DNA of 64,000 bases from NCBI GenBank assembly GCA_036541255.1, contig JAZHDD010000023.1, positions 229,245 to 293,244 on the forward strand, given 5' to 3'. Source of the stretch: Paucidesulfovibrio sp036541255 (GTDB taxonomy: Bacteria > Desulfobacterota > Desulfovibrionia > Desulfovibrionales > Desulfovibrionaceae). The notes beneath the pieces were generated by a model. It worked only from the letters and a program-made list of their open reading frames with translations. It was not told the DNA's origin and searched no databases. Made by a program: the position numbers and the translations under genes. Positions 35,313 through 43,286 of the stretch are shown one piece after another; position 1 is the stretch's first letter; every line of letters starts with the position of its first letter.

Positions 35313-36778
35313 GTGGGAAAGAACTGCGCATCGTCGGTTTCCTGTGCAACTGGTGCTCCTATGGCGGCGCGGACACGGCGGGCGTGGCGCGCCTGTCCCA
35401 GCCCACGGATCTGCGCATCATCCGCGTACCCTGCTCGGGCCGCGTGGATCCGCTCTTCGTTGCCAAGGCGCTGCTTTCGGGCGCGGACGGCGTGCTCGTC
35501 TCGGGCTGCCACCCGCGCGACTGCCATTACAGCCAGGGCAACCTCTATGCCCGCCGCCGCCTGGAAGTGCTCAAGACCTTTCTGCCCGCCCTGGGCATCG
35601 ACCCGGCCCGCTTCGAATACGTCTGGGTCTCGGCCTCGGAGGGCCAGCGCTGGAAAAACGTGGTCACCTCCTTTACCGAACGCATCCACGCCTTGGGCCC
35701 GGCGCCGCGCCTGGAAAAGGCCGAGCCGTTCCTGCCCGGACCCGCCTCACCGGAAGGCCCCTTGCGCCGCGAACTGCGCTACGCCCCGGCAGAAACGCAA
35801 GCCGCTAACCTGAACGAGCTGCGCCGCCGCATCAAGGCCGCCCTGCCCGGCCTGGACTGCGTGATCGGCTGGGAGCGGGGCTTTGACACCCTGCACGCCA
35901 CGCCCCTGTTCATGCGCGCGCCCGAGGACGTGGACCGCCTGATCTGGGGACCTTTGAGCGTTCACAATCTTTCCGTGTTCCTGCCCGGCCTGAAAGGACG
36001 CAAGGTGGGCGTGGTGGCCAAGGGCTGCGACAGCCGTTCCGTGGTCCAGCTGCTCCAGGAAAAACTCGTCAACCCCGATGAGATCACGGTCTTTGGGCTG
36101 TCTTGCGAAGGAGTGATTGACCCGGCCCGGCTCCTTGCCGCCTTGGACCGCGAAGGCCTGGACACGGACGCGGTGGACGAAGTCCGGGCAGAAAGCGCGA
36201 ACCTGCGCGTGCAGGCCGGAGAGCAGACCGTCAAGCTGCCCCTGGCCGACATCGTGGCGGACAAGTGCCGCGCCTGCGCAACCCCCCTGCCCCTGCTCGG
36301 CGAGGTGGTTCAATCCGGCGAGCATTCCGCGCCCGCTCCGGAGAGGTCTGCCCAACCCGCTCCGGGCCTGGCTCTGCTGGAGTCCATGAATACCGAAGAG
36401 CGCCTGGGATTCTGGCGCGGCCAGATGGAGCGCTGCCTGCGCTGCCACGCCTGCCGCAACGCTTGCCCCCTGTGCGTCTGCCGCGACCATTGCCTGGGCG
36501 AGAGCCGCGACCCGCACTGGTGCTCCGAAGAAAACAGCGTGCGTGAAAAATTCCAATTCCAGGTCATCCATGCGCTACATCTGGCCGGACGCTGCACCGA
36601 GTGCGGCGAGTGCCAGCGGGCCTGCCCCGTGGACATCCCGGTGCTGGCCCTGAAGCAATGGCTGGGCCGCTCCATGCGCGAGCTGTTCGACCACGAGGCC
36701 GGACTGGACCCGCAGGCCGCGCCCCCGCTGTTGACCTTTGCGGCCGAGGAAAAGAACATCAAGGAGCATGAGCTGTGA
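35300..36778 (+). CDS. MvhD-FrhB-type fusion, FlxD/FlxC-like electron-transfer subunit
   Basis: A 492-residue fusion. Residues 1-140 form an MvhD domain ([2Fe-2S] cysteines in CNWCSYGGAD, CSGRVD and GCHPRDCHY), which docks donors onto HdrA. The rest resembles the F420-hydrogenase/dehydrogenase beta (FrhB/FdhB) family with clusters CLRCHACRNACPLCVCRDHC and CTECGECQRACPVDIP. In the D. vulgaris flxABCD-hdrABC locus the MvhD-like and Fe-S subunits are, as far as I recall, separate proteins, so this would be a natural gene fusion. ATG 35300 follows GGAGGT; its end overlaps the next gene (GTGA). Confidence 0.85.
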   Translation: MPVLSGKELRIVGFLCNWCSYGGADTAGVARLSQPTDLRIIRVPCSGRVDPLFVAKALLSGADGVLVSGCHPRDCHYSQGNLYARRRLEVLKTFLPALGIDPARFEYVWVSASEGQRWKNVVTSFTERIHALGPAPRLEKAEPFLPGPASPEGPLRRELRYAPAETQAANLNELRRRIKAALPGLDCVIGWERGFDTLHATPLFMRAPEDVDRLIWGPLSVHNLSVFLPGLKGRKVGVVAKGCDSRSVVQLLQEKLVNPDEITVFGLSCEGVIDPARLLAALDREGLDTDAVDEVRAESANLRVQAGEQTVKLPLADIVADKCRACATPLPLLGEVVQSGEHSAPAPERSAQPAPGLALLESMNTEERLGFWRGQMERCLRCHACRNACPLCVCRDHCLGESRDPHWCSEENSVREKFQFQVIHALHLAGRCTECGECQRACPVDIPVLALKQWLGRSMRELFDHEAGLDPQAAPPLLTFAAEEKNIKEHEL

Positions 36779-37860
36779 CGCGCACGGCACGATACGCGGC
36801 AAAAGACGAGCTTTCCCGGGTCCTGGCCGCCCTGGCCCGGGACAGGCGCGTGCTGGCTCCGCAACGGCAGGGCGCAAACGTGCTGCTGCGGCCCCTGGCT
36901 CCAGGAGAAAAGCCCCTGCTGACCCGGCCCACGCTACCGCCCAAAGCCGTGGTCTTTCCCCAGAGCGAACAACTGTTCGCCTTCTTCCGCGAAAAAGATC
37001 CGCAGGAGTCGGAACGCGCCAACATACGCCTGGACGCGGCTCACGAGGCCGAACCGACCCTGGTTTTCGGCTGCCGCCCCTGCGACGCGCGCGGCTTGAC
37101 GGTCTTTGACCGCGTGTACCTGAACGGCCCCTATCGCGACCCCTATTACGCGGCGCGGCGCGAGGCAACTGTCCTGGCCTCCCTGGCCTGTTCCAAGTCC
37201 TGCGCCACATGCTTCTGCCACTGGACCGGCAGCGGCCCGGCAGACAAGACAGGCTCGGACCTGCTCTTCACGGACCTGGGCCACGGTTTCGTGATTGAAG
37301 CGGCCACGGAACGCGGCGCCAAGATGCTCACGGGCCTGGGCCTGGAAGAAGCCGGAACGCACCTCAAGGAAACCGTTGCCCAGCATGAGGCAGCCTTGCA
37401 GCGAATGGGGCCGGCTCCGGATCTTTCCGCAGCGCGCACGCGCCTGGAAGAACGCTTCGACGATCTGGATTTCTGGGGCAAGGTCTCGGATAAATGCCTG
37501 TCCTGCGGGGCCTGCACCTATCTCTGTCCGGCCTGCTATTGTTTCAACATCACGGATGAAAACGACCCTGGCGGCCTGAGCGGCCGCAGGCTGCGCAGTT
37601 GGGACAACTGCATGTCCCCACGGTTCACGCTGGAGGCCAGCGGCCACAACCCGCGCCGGGACAAGGCCCAGCGCCTGCGCAACCGCGTGGGCCATAAATT
37701 CTCCATCTATCCGGCCCTGCACGGGGGCGTGTTCTCCTGTACGGGCTGCGGTCGCTGCATCACGGGCTGCCCGGTCTCCCTGGACATCCGCGACGTGCTG
37801 CTGCGCGCGCTGGCCGCTGACGCGGCCCAAAAACCGCGCAAGGAAGATAACAATGTGTGA
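36775..37860 (+). CDS. flxB: FlxB-like / sulfhydrogenase beta-type 4Fe-4S subunit
   Basis: A 361-residue iron-sulfur protein of the HydB (sulfhydrogenase beta) type. The middle carries VFGCRPCDARGL and SLACSKSCATCFCHW. The C-terminal third has two 4Fe-4S motifs, CLSCGACTYLCPACYCFNI and CTGCGRCITGCPVSLDI. It should pass electrons from the NADH-oxidising FlxA-like subunit to the MvhD/Hdr part. GTG start at 36775 overlaps the preceding stop, and its stop overlaps the flxA-like start by 8 bp. Confidence 0.86.
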   Translation: MTRTARYAAKDELSRVLAALARDRRVLAPQRQGANVLLRPLAPGEKPLLTRPTLPPKAVVFPQSEQLFAFFREKDPQESERANIRLDAAHEAEPTLVFGCRPCDARGLTVFDRVYLNGPYRDPYYAARREATVLASLACSKSCATCFCHWTGSGPADKTGSDLLFTDLGHGFVIEAATERGAKMLTGLGLEEAGTHLKETVAQHEAALQRMGPAPDLSAARTRLEERFDDLDFWGKVSDKCLSCGACTYLCPACYCFNITDENDPGGLSGRRLRSWDNCMSPRFTLEASGHNPRRDKAQRLRNRVGHKFSIYPALHGGVFSCTGCGRCITGCPVSLDIRDVLLRALAADAAQKPRKEDNNV

Positions 37861-38701
37861 CGCCGCGCCCGGCTTTCTCGACAACCCCTTTCTGCCCGAT
37901 CTGGCCACGGTCGTGGAAACCGTGCAGGAAACCCCGGCCATCAAGACCCTGCGGGTGCGGCTCGACAATGCCGCGCGCATGGCGTCCTTTTCCTTCCAGC
38001 CCGGGCAGGTGGCCCAGCTTTCCCTGTTCGGCGCGGGCGAATCCACGTTCGTGATCAATTCACCGCCAACGCGCACCGAATATCTTCAATTCAGCATCAT
38101 GCGCGCCGGAGAGGTCACAGCTGCCCTGCACGGGCTACGCCCCGGCGACAAGGTGGGCATTCGCGCGCCCCTGGGCAACTGGTTCCCCCACGAGCGCATG
38201 CGCGGCAAGGACATCTTCTTCATCGGCGGCGGCATCGGCATGGCCCCGCTGCGCACCCTGCTGCTCTACATGCTCGACAACCGCGCCGACTTCGGCTCCA
38301 TGGACCTGCTCTACGGTGCACGCACGCCCGAGGACATGGCCTTCCGGGAAGACGTGGCCGAGTGGCTGGAGCGCGACGACCTGCGCACCACCCTGACCGT
38401 GGACCAGGCACCGGAGGACTGGCCCCACCGCTCCGGCCTGATCCCGACCATCCTCACGGAACTGGCCCCGTCCGGCAACGGCATGGCCGTGCTTTGCGGC
38501 CCGCCCATCATGATCAAGTTCACGGTGCAGGCGCTCAAAAAACTCGGCTTTGCGGACGAGAACATCATCACCACCCTGGAAAGGCGCATGAAATGCGGCA
38601 TCGGCCTATGCGGCCGGTGCAACATCGGCACGAAATACGTATGCGTGGACGGCCCTGTCTTCAGCTACGCCGAACTGCGCGAACTGCCCAACGAGCTCTA
38701 G
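37853..38701 (+). CDS. flxA: FlxA-like FAD/NAD(P)-binding oxidoreductase
   Basis: A 282-residue ferredoxin-NADP reductase-type protein. FAD-binding barrel in the first 100 residues, NAD(P) motif IFFIGGGIGMAPLRTLLLY, then CGPPIMIKFTVQAL, and a C-terminal [2Fe-2S] segment CGIGLCGRCNIGTKYVC as in dihydroorotate-dehydrogenase electron-transfer and sulfhydrogenase gamma subunits. It is probably the NADH entry point of the Flx-Hdr complex. It overlaps flxB by 8 bp; the ferritin-like gene follows 11 bp later. Confidence 0.9.
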   Translation: MCDAAPGFLDNPFLPDLATVVETVQETPAIKTLRVRLDNAARMASFSFQPGQVAQLSLFGAGESTFVINSPPTRTEYLQFSIMRAGEVTAALHGLRPGDKVGIRAPLGNWFPHERMRGKDIFFIGGGIGMAPLRTLLLYMLDNRADFGSMDLLYGARTPEDMAFREDVAEWLERDDLRTTLTVDQAPEDWPHRSGLIPTILTELAPSGNGMAVLCGPPIMIKFTVQALKKLGFADENIITTLERRMKCGIGLCGRCNIGTKYVCVDGPVFSYAELRELPNEL

Positions 38702-38712
38702 GAGGCGTGAAC

Positions 38713-39192
38713 ATGGCGGAATTCTTCAATGCGACGGACGTCATCCGCACCGCGGTACGCATGGAGCAGCGCGGACGGGAACTCTATGCCCGAGCCGCGG
38801 CCAGCGCGGTCCAGCCCGGCGTGCAACACCTCTTTGAGCATCTGGCTGCCGAGGAAGAACGCCACGAGGCCCTGTTCCAGGCCATGGCCGAACGGGTCGG
38901 CCCGGTGCAGCTACCCGCCTGGAGCACGGCACCGGAATATCTCGACTATCTTTCGGCCCTGCTCGATTCCCACGGCCTGTTCTCGCAGGAGGCCTCGGAA
39001 ACGGCAGGAGGCAGAGCCGACGATCTGGAAGGCGCAGTGCGGCTGGCCCTGCGCTTTGAAAAAGACAGCATGTTGTTTTTCAAGGAGATGCGCGAACTGG
39101 TGCCTGCGTCGGAACGCGAGGCCGTGGACGCCTGCATTGCCGAGGAGCGCAGCCATGCACTGGCTTTGCGCGCCCTGCTCGACGAATCCTGA
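38713..39192 (+). CDS. Ferritin-like (rubrerythrin-type) diiron protein
   Basis: A 159-residue four-helix protein with the ferritin-like diiron pattern: Glu in RMEQRGRELYARAA, EEERHEALF, a glutamate in RFEKDSMLFF and EERSHALALRALL. It lacks the rubredoxin domain of full rubrerythrin. A peroxide- or oxygen-protective role near the oxygen-sensitive Flx-Hdr complex is plausible but inferred. ATG 38713 has AGGAGG eight bases upstream. It is the last gene of the hdr-flx operon and is convergent with the Mop operon. Confidence 0.8.
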   Translation: MAEFFNATDVIRTAVRMEQRGRELYARAAASAVQPGVQHLFEHLAAEEERHEALFQAMAERVGPVQLPAWSTAPEYLDYLSALLDSHGLFSQEASETAGGRADDLEGAVRLALRFEKDSMLFFKEMRELVPASEREAVDACIAEERSHALALRALLDES

Positions 39193-39203
39193 AATCAGGC
39201 GAG

Positions 39204-39812
39204 TCAGCGACCCAAGAGCGCATGCACGCCTTCGGGCGGGCAATTGAAGGCCACCAAACCGAACCCATCCGCTTCGGGCCGAATCAATATGGCGTGCGCA
39301 GGCAAGGGGCGGAATCGGAACAACTGTTGTAAATCCAGGCCGAGCATGCGGCACAACAACACCCGAAGCACCCCGGCATGGGTCACGACGGCGCAGGGCC
39401 GCGGCTCGTGGGTGACTCTTTTGAGCCCCCGCTCCGCGCGATCGGCCAACTCCAGAAACGTCTCCCCTCCGGGAGGCCGAAATTCGGCAAAATCACAGCC
39501 TCGGGCTGCGAACGCCTCAGGCTGTTCGTTTCGGACGCTCTCCTGGCTGCGCCCTTCCCATTCGCCCATGCGGATTTCCGACAATTCCGGCATGGGCCGA
39601 ATCACCAGACCGCAGGCTCGGGCCAATGGCCCGGCCGTGTCCATGGCCCTGACAAGCGGGCTGGCGTAAATGGCCCGCAAACCGCAATCCCGCAAGGCCG
39701 AGGCCAAATATTCGGCCTGTGCCGTCCCTGCCGGGGACAGGGGCAAATCCGTCGTGCCGATAAACCGGCCCTTGGCGTTCTGTACGGCGGCATGACGCAA
39801 GAGAACAATCAT
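39204..39812 (-). CDS. Histidine phosphatase family protein (phosphoglycerate-mutase-like)
   Basis: A 202-residue phosphohistidine phosphatase. RHAAVQNAKGRFIG holds the catalytic RH motif; SEIRMGEWEGRS, ERGLKRV and THAGVLRVLL supply the other active-site residues. The arrangement is like CobC (alpha-ribazole phosphatase). It ends the Mop accessory operon, its start overlapping the NTP-transferase gene by 4 bp, so its substrate may be a cofactor precursor or nucleotide made by that operon. ATG 39812 has GGAGG seven bases upstream. Confidence 0.87.
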   Translation of the reverse strand: MIVLLRHAAVQNAKGRFIGTTDLPLSPAGTAQAEYLASALRDCGLRAIYASPLVRAMDTAGPLARACGLVIRPMPELSEIRMGEWEGRSQESVRNEQPEAFAARGCDFAEFRPPGGETFLELADRAERGLKRVTHEPRPCAVVTHAGVLRVLLCRMLGLDLQQLFRFRPLPAHAILIRPEADGFGLVAFNCPPEGVHALLGR

Positions 39813-40939
39813 GTGCGCACCTCCGAAACCAGTTGATCCGGGCTTGCTCCGCAAAGCCTGGTGAAACATTGCGCAACCAGCCGCGCCCGGTCCAACCGCG
39901 CCTGGATCGATCGCTTCGCTTCGGGATCGGTTCCATACCGCTCCAGACTGGTCTGATACCTTTCTTCCACCGTTACCGTCTGTTGCCCCTGCACCAGCTT
40001 GTCCGCCAGAAACACGATCTCCCTTTCCTTCAAGACGCCGTCCCGGGGCGGCTCCAGGTCGTCGTGATCGGCCACGATGTCCGCTGCGGCAGCAAAGCCA
40101 TACCCGCGCAACAATTCCGCGCCAGCCCGGGCATGCTCGGGGCATCCCTTGGCCAGATCGTGCACCAGGGCCGCGCTGCGGATCAGGTGCAGGTCGAGCG
40201 CGGCACGGCCCAGACGCCGCATCGGCGCCACAAGAGCCCTGCCCAGGCGCACGGCCACCTCGGCCACGGCCTGGCAATGCGCGCGCAACGCGGCCGGATT
40301 CCCGTGCATGTCCCAAAGCGCCTCGCATTCCTGTGGCTGGGGATACCCCGCGCCTGCAACCTGCTGGGCCGCCTTGTAATCTCCGGGCCAATCCAGATCG
40401 AAGCATACGCCTGCATCCGGAACCGCCACATCGCGGGACTGTTCCTCGAATTCCAGGAGCGCTCGCCGCAAACCGCCAGCGCCGTCATACGCGCGTATTG
40501 CGGGCAACGTTTCAGGGCCCAACAGGGGCGGATGGCCACGGTCGCCCAAAAAACAAGGATAGGTCACGGCCGCGGAGTGCTCCTGCCAATCGCGCAGCAG
40601 GGCCGCCACGGTCTGCGCCCGCACCAGGGGCGTATCCACGGGCAGCACGAACACGGCCCGATCCGGGCCGATCCTTTCCAGCCCCCGGAGGATGGAGCTG
40701 AACATGCCGCTCTCGTGCTCGGGATTGTATTGCACGGCAGCACCGCAGCGCTTGGCTTCGGCGGCCACAAGTTCGGAGCGGTGGCCGGTGACGATAATTA
40801 TCTCGGCGACTCCGGCGTCGTGAAAACAACGCACGCAACGCGCAAGCGCGCTCTGCCCTGCCAAGGGCAATAGCGGCTTGAACCGGCCCATGCGGGTGGA
40901 AAAACCCGCTGCCGGAATCAGGGCCGCAACAGGCTTCAT
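39809..40939 (-). CDS. MocA-like NTP transferase fused to an HD domain (DVU_1551-like)
   Basis: A 376-residue fusion. Residues 1-200 form a MobA/MocA-like nucleotidyltransferase: LIPAAGFSTRMGRFKPLLPL, YNPEHESGMFSSI and VFVLPVDTPLV. MocA attaches CMP to molybdopterin to make the dinucleotide cofactor of xanthine-oxidase-family enzymes, fitting Mop. From about 240 an HD hydrolase domain follows (SAALVHDLAKGCPEHA, ADHDD), an unusual partner that might hydrolyse a nucleotide or phosphate. It matches the D. vulgaris accessory gene next to XdhC. ATG 40939; overlaps xdhC by 4 bp. Confidence 0.84.
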   Translation of the reverse strand: MKPVAALIPAAGFSTRMGRFKPLLPLAGQSALARCVRCFHDAGVAEIIIVTGHRSELVAAEAKRCGAAVQYNPEHESGMFSSILRGLERIGPDRAVFVLPVDTPLVRAQTVAALLRDWQEHSAAVTYPCFLGDRGHPPLLGPETLPAIRAYDGAGGLRRALLEFEEQSRDVAVPDAGVCFDLDWPGDYKAAQQVAGAGYPQPQECEALWDMHGNPAALRAHCQAVAEVAVRLGRALVAPMRRLGRAALDLHLIRSAALVHDLAKGCPEHARAGAELLRGYGFAAAADIVADHDDLEPPRDGVLKEREIVFLADKLVQGQQTVTVEERYQTSLERYGTDPEAKRSIQARLDRARLVAQCFTRLCGASPDQLVSEVRT

Positions 40940-41988
40940 TGCCTCCCCCCGGCCCGCACCGCGATAAGCTCGGCCAAAATGCTCACCGCGATTTCCTCGG
41001 GGCTCTGCGCCCCGATTTCCAGCCCGATGGGGCAATGGCAACGGGCAATTGCAGCGTCCGCCACGCCTTCCTTGCGCAGGGAGGCGTACACGGCCTCGCG
41101 CTTCTTACGGCTGCCGATCATGCCCACATACCGTGCCGGCGTGCGCAGAGCCTGGGCCAGCACGGTTTTATCATGCACATGCCCGCGCGTCATGATCACC
41201 AAAAACGCATTCTCTCCAACCTCTTGGCCTACCAAGGCATTGTCCAGGGAATCCAAGACCACTATCTGATCCACGTCGGGAAAGCGCGAAGCATTGGCGA
41301 ACTCGGCACGGTCATCCAGGACCACGGTGCGAAACCCTGCCATGGCCCCTATCCTGGCCGTGGCCTGGGAGACATGACCGGCTCCGAACAACAGCAGCGG
41401 TGCGGGCGGCACGAAGGGTTCCGCGGCAATACGCAACCCGTCCAGCTCATAGACTCCGGCCGCGCCCTTTGCCAGGGCCTGGTCGCGCAACAGCGCAGCA
41501 TGCCCGGCGGAAAGCTGCGCAACCCCTTCGGCGGCCTCGTCCACGGCAAGCAGGGCGTGCTGGGTGGCCCGCAACCCGCTATGTCCTTCCAGCACGGAAA
41601 GCATGACCGCGCTTCTGCCCGCCCGCAACAGCCTGTCCAGCTCGGCCAGGGCCACGGCCGCCTCGCGCCCGGGCTCGATGCGTTCCAGCAGCAGGGTCAG
41701 CTTGCCGCCGCAGATCATATCGGTCATGGCCGCGTCGTCGTTGCTCAAATCCACGTCCAAGAGCAGGGCCGCGTCCAGCGTCCGGGAAAACAAGTCCACG
41801 GCCTTGCGGCAGGCCATGGCCTCCACCAAGCCGCCGCCCACGGTGCCGTGCAGGGAGCCGTCCCGCTGCACGGCCATCTTGGCCCCGGAAGAGCGGGGAG
41901 TGGACCCGGCGTGGGCCACTATGGAAACCAGGACCAGGGGCGTGCCCTGGGCCAGGAGATCGGATACCTTGCGAATCAATCTGTTCAT
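40936..41988 (-). CDS. xdhC: XdhC family molybdenum hydroxylase maturation protein
   Basis: A 350-residue XdhC/CoxI family protein. GSTPRSSGAKMAV, GTVGGGLVEA and MICGGKLTLLLE are the N-terminal signatures; LLFGAGHVSQATARIGAMAG begins the Rossmann domain, ending with GMIGSRKKREAVYASL. XdhC binds the molybdenum cofactor, supports its sulfuration and inserts it into xanthine-oxidase-type enzymes. Mop is the obvious client. It overlaps both neighbours by 4 bp. Confidence 0.93.
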   Translation of the reverse strand: MNRLIRKVSDLLAQGTPLVLVSIVAHAGSTPRSSGAKMAVQRDGSLHGTVGGGLVEAMACRKAVDLFSRTLDAALLLDVDLSNDDAAMTDMICGGKLTLLLERIEPGREAAVALAELDRLLRAGRSAVMLSVLEGHSGLRATQHALLAVDEAAEGVAQLSAGHAALLRDQALAKGAAGVYELDGLRIAAEPFVPPAPLLLFGAGHVSQATARIGAMAGFRTVVLDDRAEFANASRFPDVDQIVVLDSLDNALVGQEVGENAFLVIMTRGHVHDKTVLAQALRTPARYVGMIGSRKKREAVYASLRKEGVADAAIARCHCPIGLEIGAQSPEEIAVSILAELIAVRAGGRQ

Positions 41989-43286
41989 GCTTGTTCCTTT
42001 TGCTCTGCGGCCTCATGCACTCTGCGCTTGGCCAGACCCGGCTCCGCGGGTCCGGGTCCGGCGTCTTGAATCTCGACCTTCAATGCGTATTCTTCGCCAA
42101 TGCGTTCCATGGCCCTTACTGCGGCCCGGCGCACCCCGGCAATGTTCCCCGCCGCGCTGATGCGCAGCAGAAGCCGCTCCCCGGCACGCTCGGCCCGGAA
42201 ATCGGCCAGTCCGGGCAGAGCATAGAGCGTCTCGCCCATCTCCGCCAGGAGTTGATTCTCATCCAACCGGCCCGGCACACGGTCCAGCCTGCGCAACGGG
42301 CTGTTGCAGACGCAGACCCCCGGCAGGATGCGGCCCAAATCGCCGGTGCGGTAGCGGATCAACGGCATGGCCCTGCGGCTCAGGGTGGTGACCAGAATCT
42401 CGCCCCACTCGCCGTCGGGCAGTGTCCGGCCCGTGTCCGGGTCGGCTATTTCCACATAGATGTCCGGCTCGCGCAGGTGTGCGCCGCTGTCCTCCCGGCA
42501 CTCCACACCACCGCCCAGGCAGGTTTCGATCATGCCCCAGTGGGTCAGGCAGCGGCAGCCGAAAATGCCGCGCAGGTTGCGCAGCAAGCTGCCGGGCAGC
42601 ACGTCCCAACAGGCCAGGATCGAACGCACCCGGCCCGGCCCGAGACCGCGTTCGCGCCAGTGCGTGGCCAGAGTGTTCAAATGCGCCGGGCAGCCCACGA
42701 GGCAAGACACGTCCTGCTCCAGGATCGTTTCCAGGGCTGTGGCCGGATCGCCGGAATCGCGACCCAAAGGGCCATGGATCAGGCCCTTGCCGCCGAAGCG
42801 ATCCAGGGCTTGGGCCAGGAGCCTGCCCACGCTGTCGGGCCGGTCGCCCGGGAGCAGGATCAGGGCTGTTTCACCGCAACCCATAAGTCCCAACATGCCG
42901 TGGGCGAAAAAATCCACGGTGCGCTCCAGATCCCCCGCAGTGAAAAAAACCCGCTTGCCCGGACCGGTAGTGCCCGAGCTTTGCAGGCTCACAGCCCGCG
43001 CCACCTCGTCCTGGGACACGCAGAGGAACGCGTGCGGATCGCGACGCAGATCGTCGGCAGTGGTGCGCGGCAGCGCCGCCAAGTCCGCCAGGGCTTCGGG
43101 CAAGCCGTGTTTGCTCAAAACAGACCCGATCCGCCCGCGATAGAAGGGGCTGCTCTGCGACACGTTGGCCAGGGTCATGCGCAGCAGGTCCAGCTGGTAG
43201 GCACGCAGTTCTTCCGGACCGGGCCTTGCCTCGGGGGGCAGACGCAAACGCCGGTTCAGCCAGAGATGGGGCCATGCTTCAGACAT
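41985..43286 (-). CDS. PaaK-like AMP-dependent CoA ligase family protein (DVU_1553-like)
   Basis: A 433-residue adenylating enzyme of the phenylacetate-CoA ligase (PaaK) type: SLQSSGTTGPGKRVFF is the ATP loop, HWGMIETCLGG and LIRYRTGDLGRI are further family motifs. The acid it activates is unknown. Position in a molybdenum-hydroxylase maturation operon suggests it either handles the acid product of aldehyde oxidation or modifies a cofactor or protein. It matches the D. vulgaris gene family found in the same neighbourhood. Overlaps the radical SAM gene by 8 bp and xdhC by 4 bp. Confidence 0.84.
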   Translation of the reverse strand: MSEAWPHLWLNRRLRLPPEARPGPEELRAYQLDLLRMTLANVSQSSPFYRGRIGSVLSKHGLPEALADLAALPRTTADDLRRDPHAFLCVSQDEVARAVSLQSSGTTGPGKRVFFTAGDLERTVDFFAHGMLGLMGCGETALILLPGDRPDSVGRLLAQALDRFGGKGLIHGPLGRDSGDPATALETILEQDVSCLVGCPAHLNTLATHWRERGLGPGRVRSILACWDVLPGSLLRNLRGIFGCRCLTHWGMIETCLGGGVECREDSGAHLREPDIYVEIADPDTGRTLPDGEWGEILVTTLSRRAMPLIRYRTGDLGRILPGVCVCNSPLRRLDRVPGRLDENQLLAEMGETLYALPGLADFRAERAGERLLLRISAAGNIAGVRRAAVRAMERIGEEYALKVEIQDAGPGPAEPGLAKRRVHEAAEQKEQA

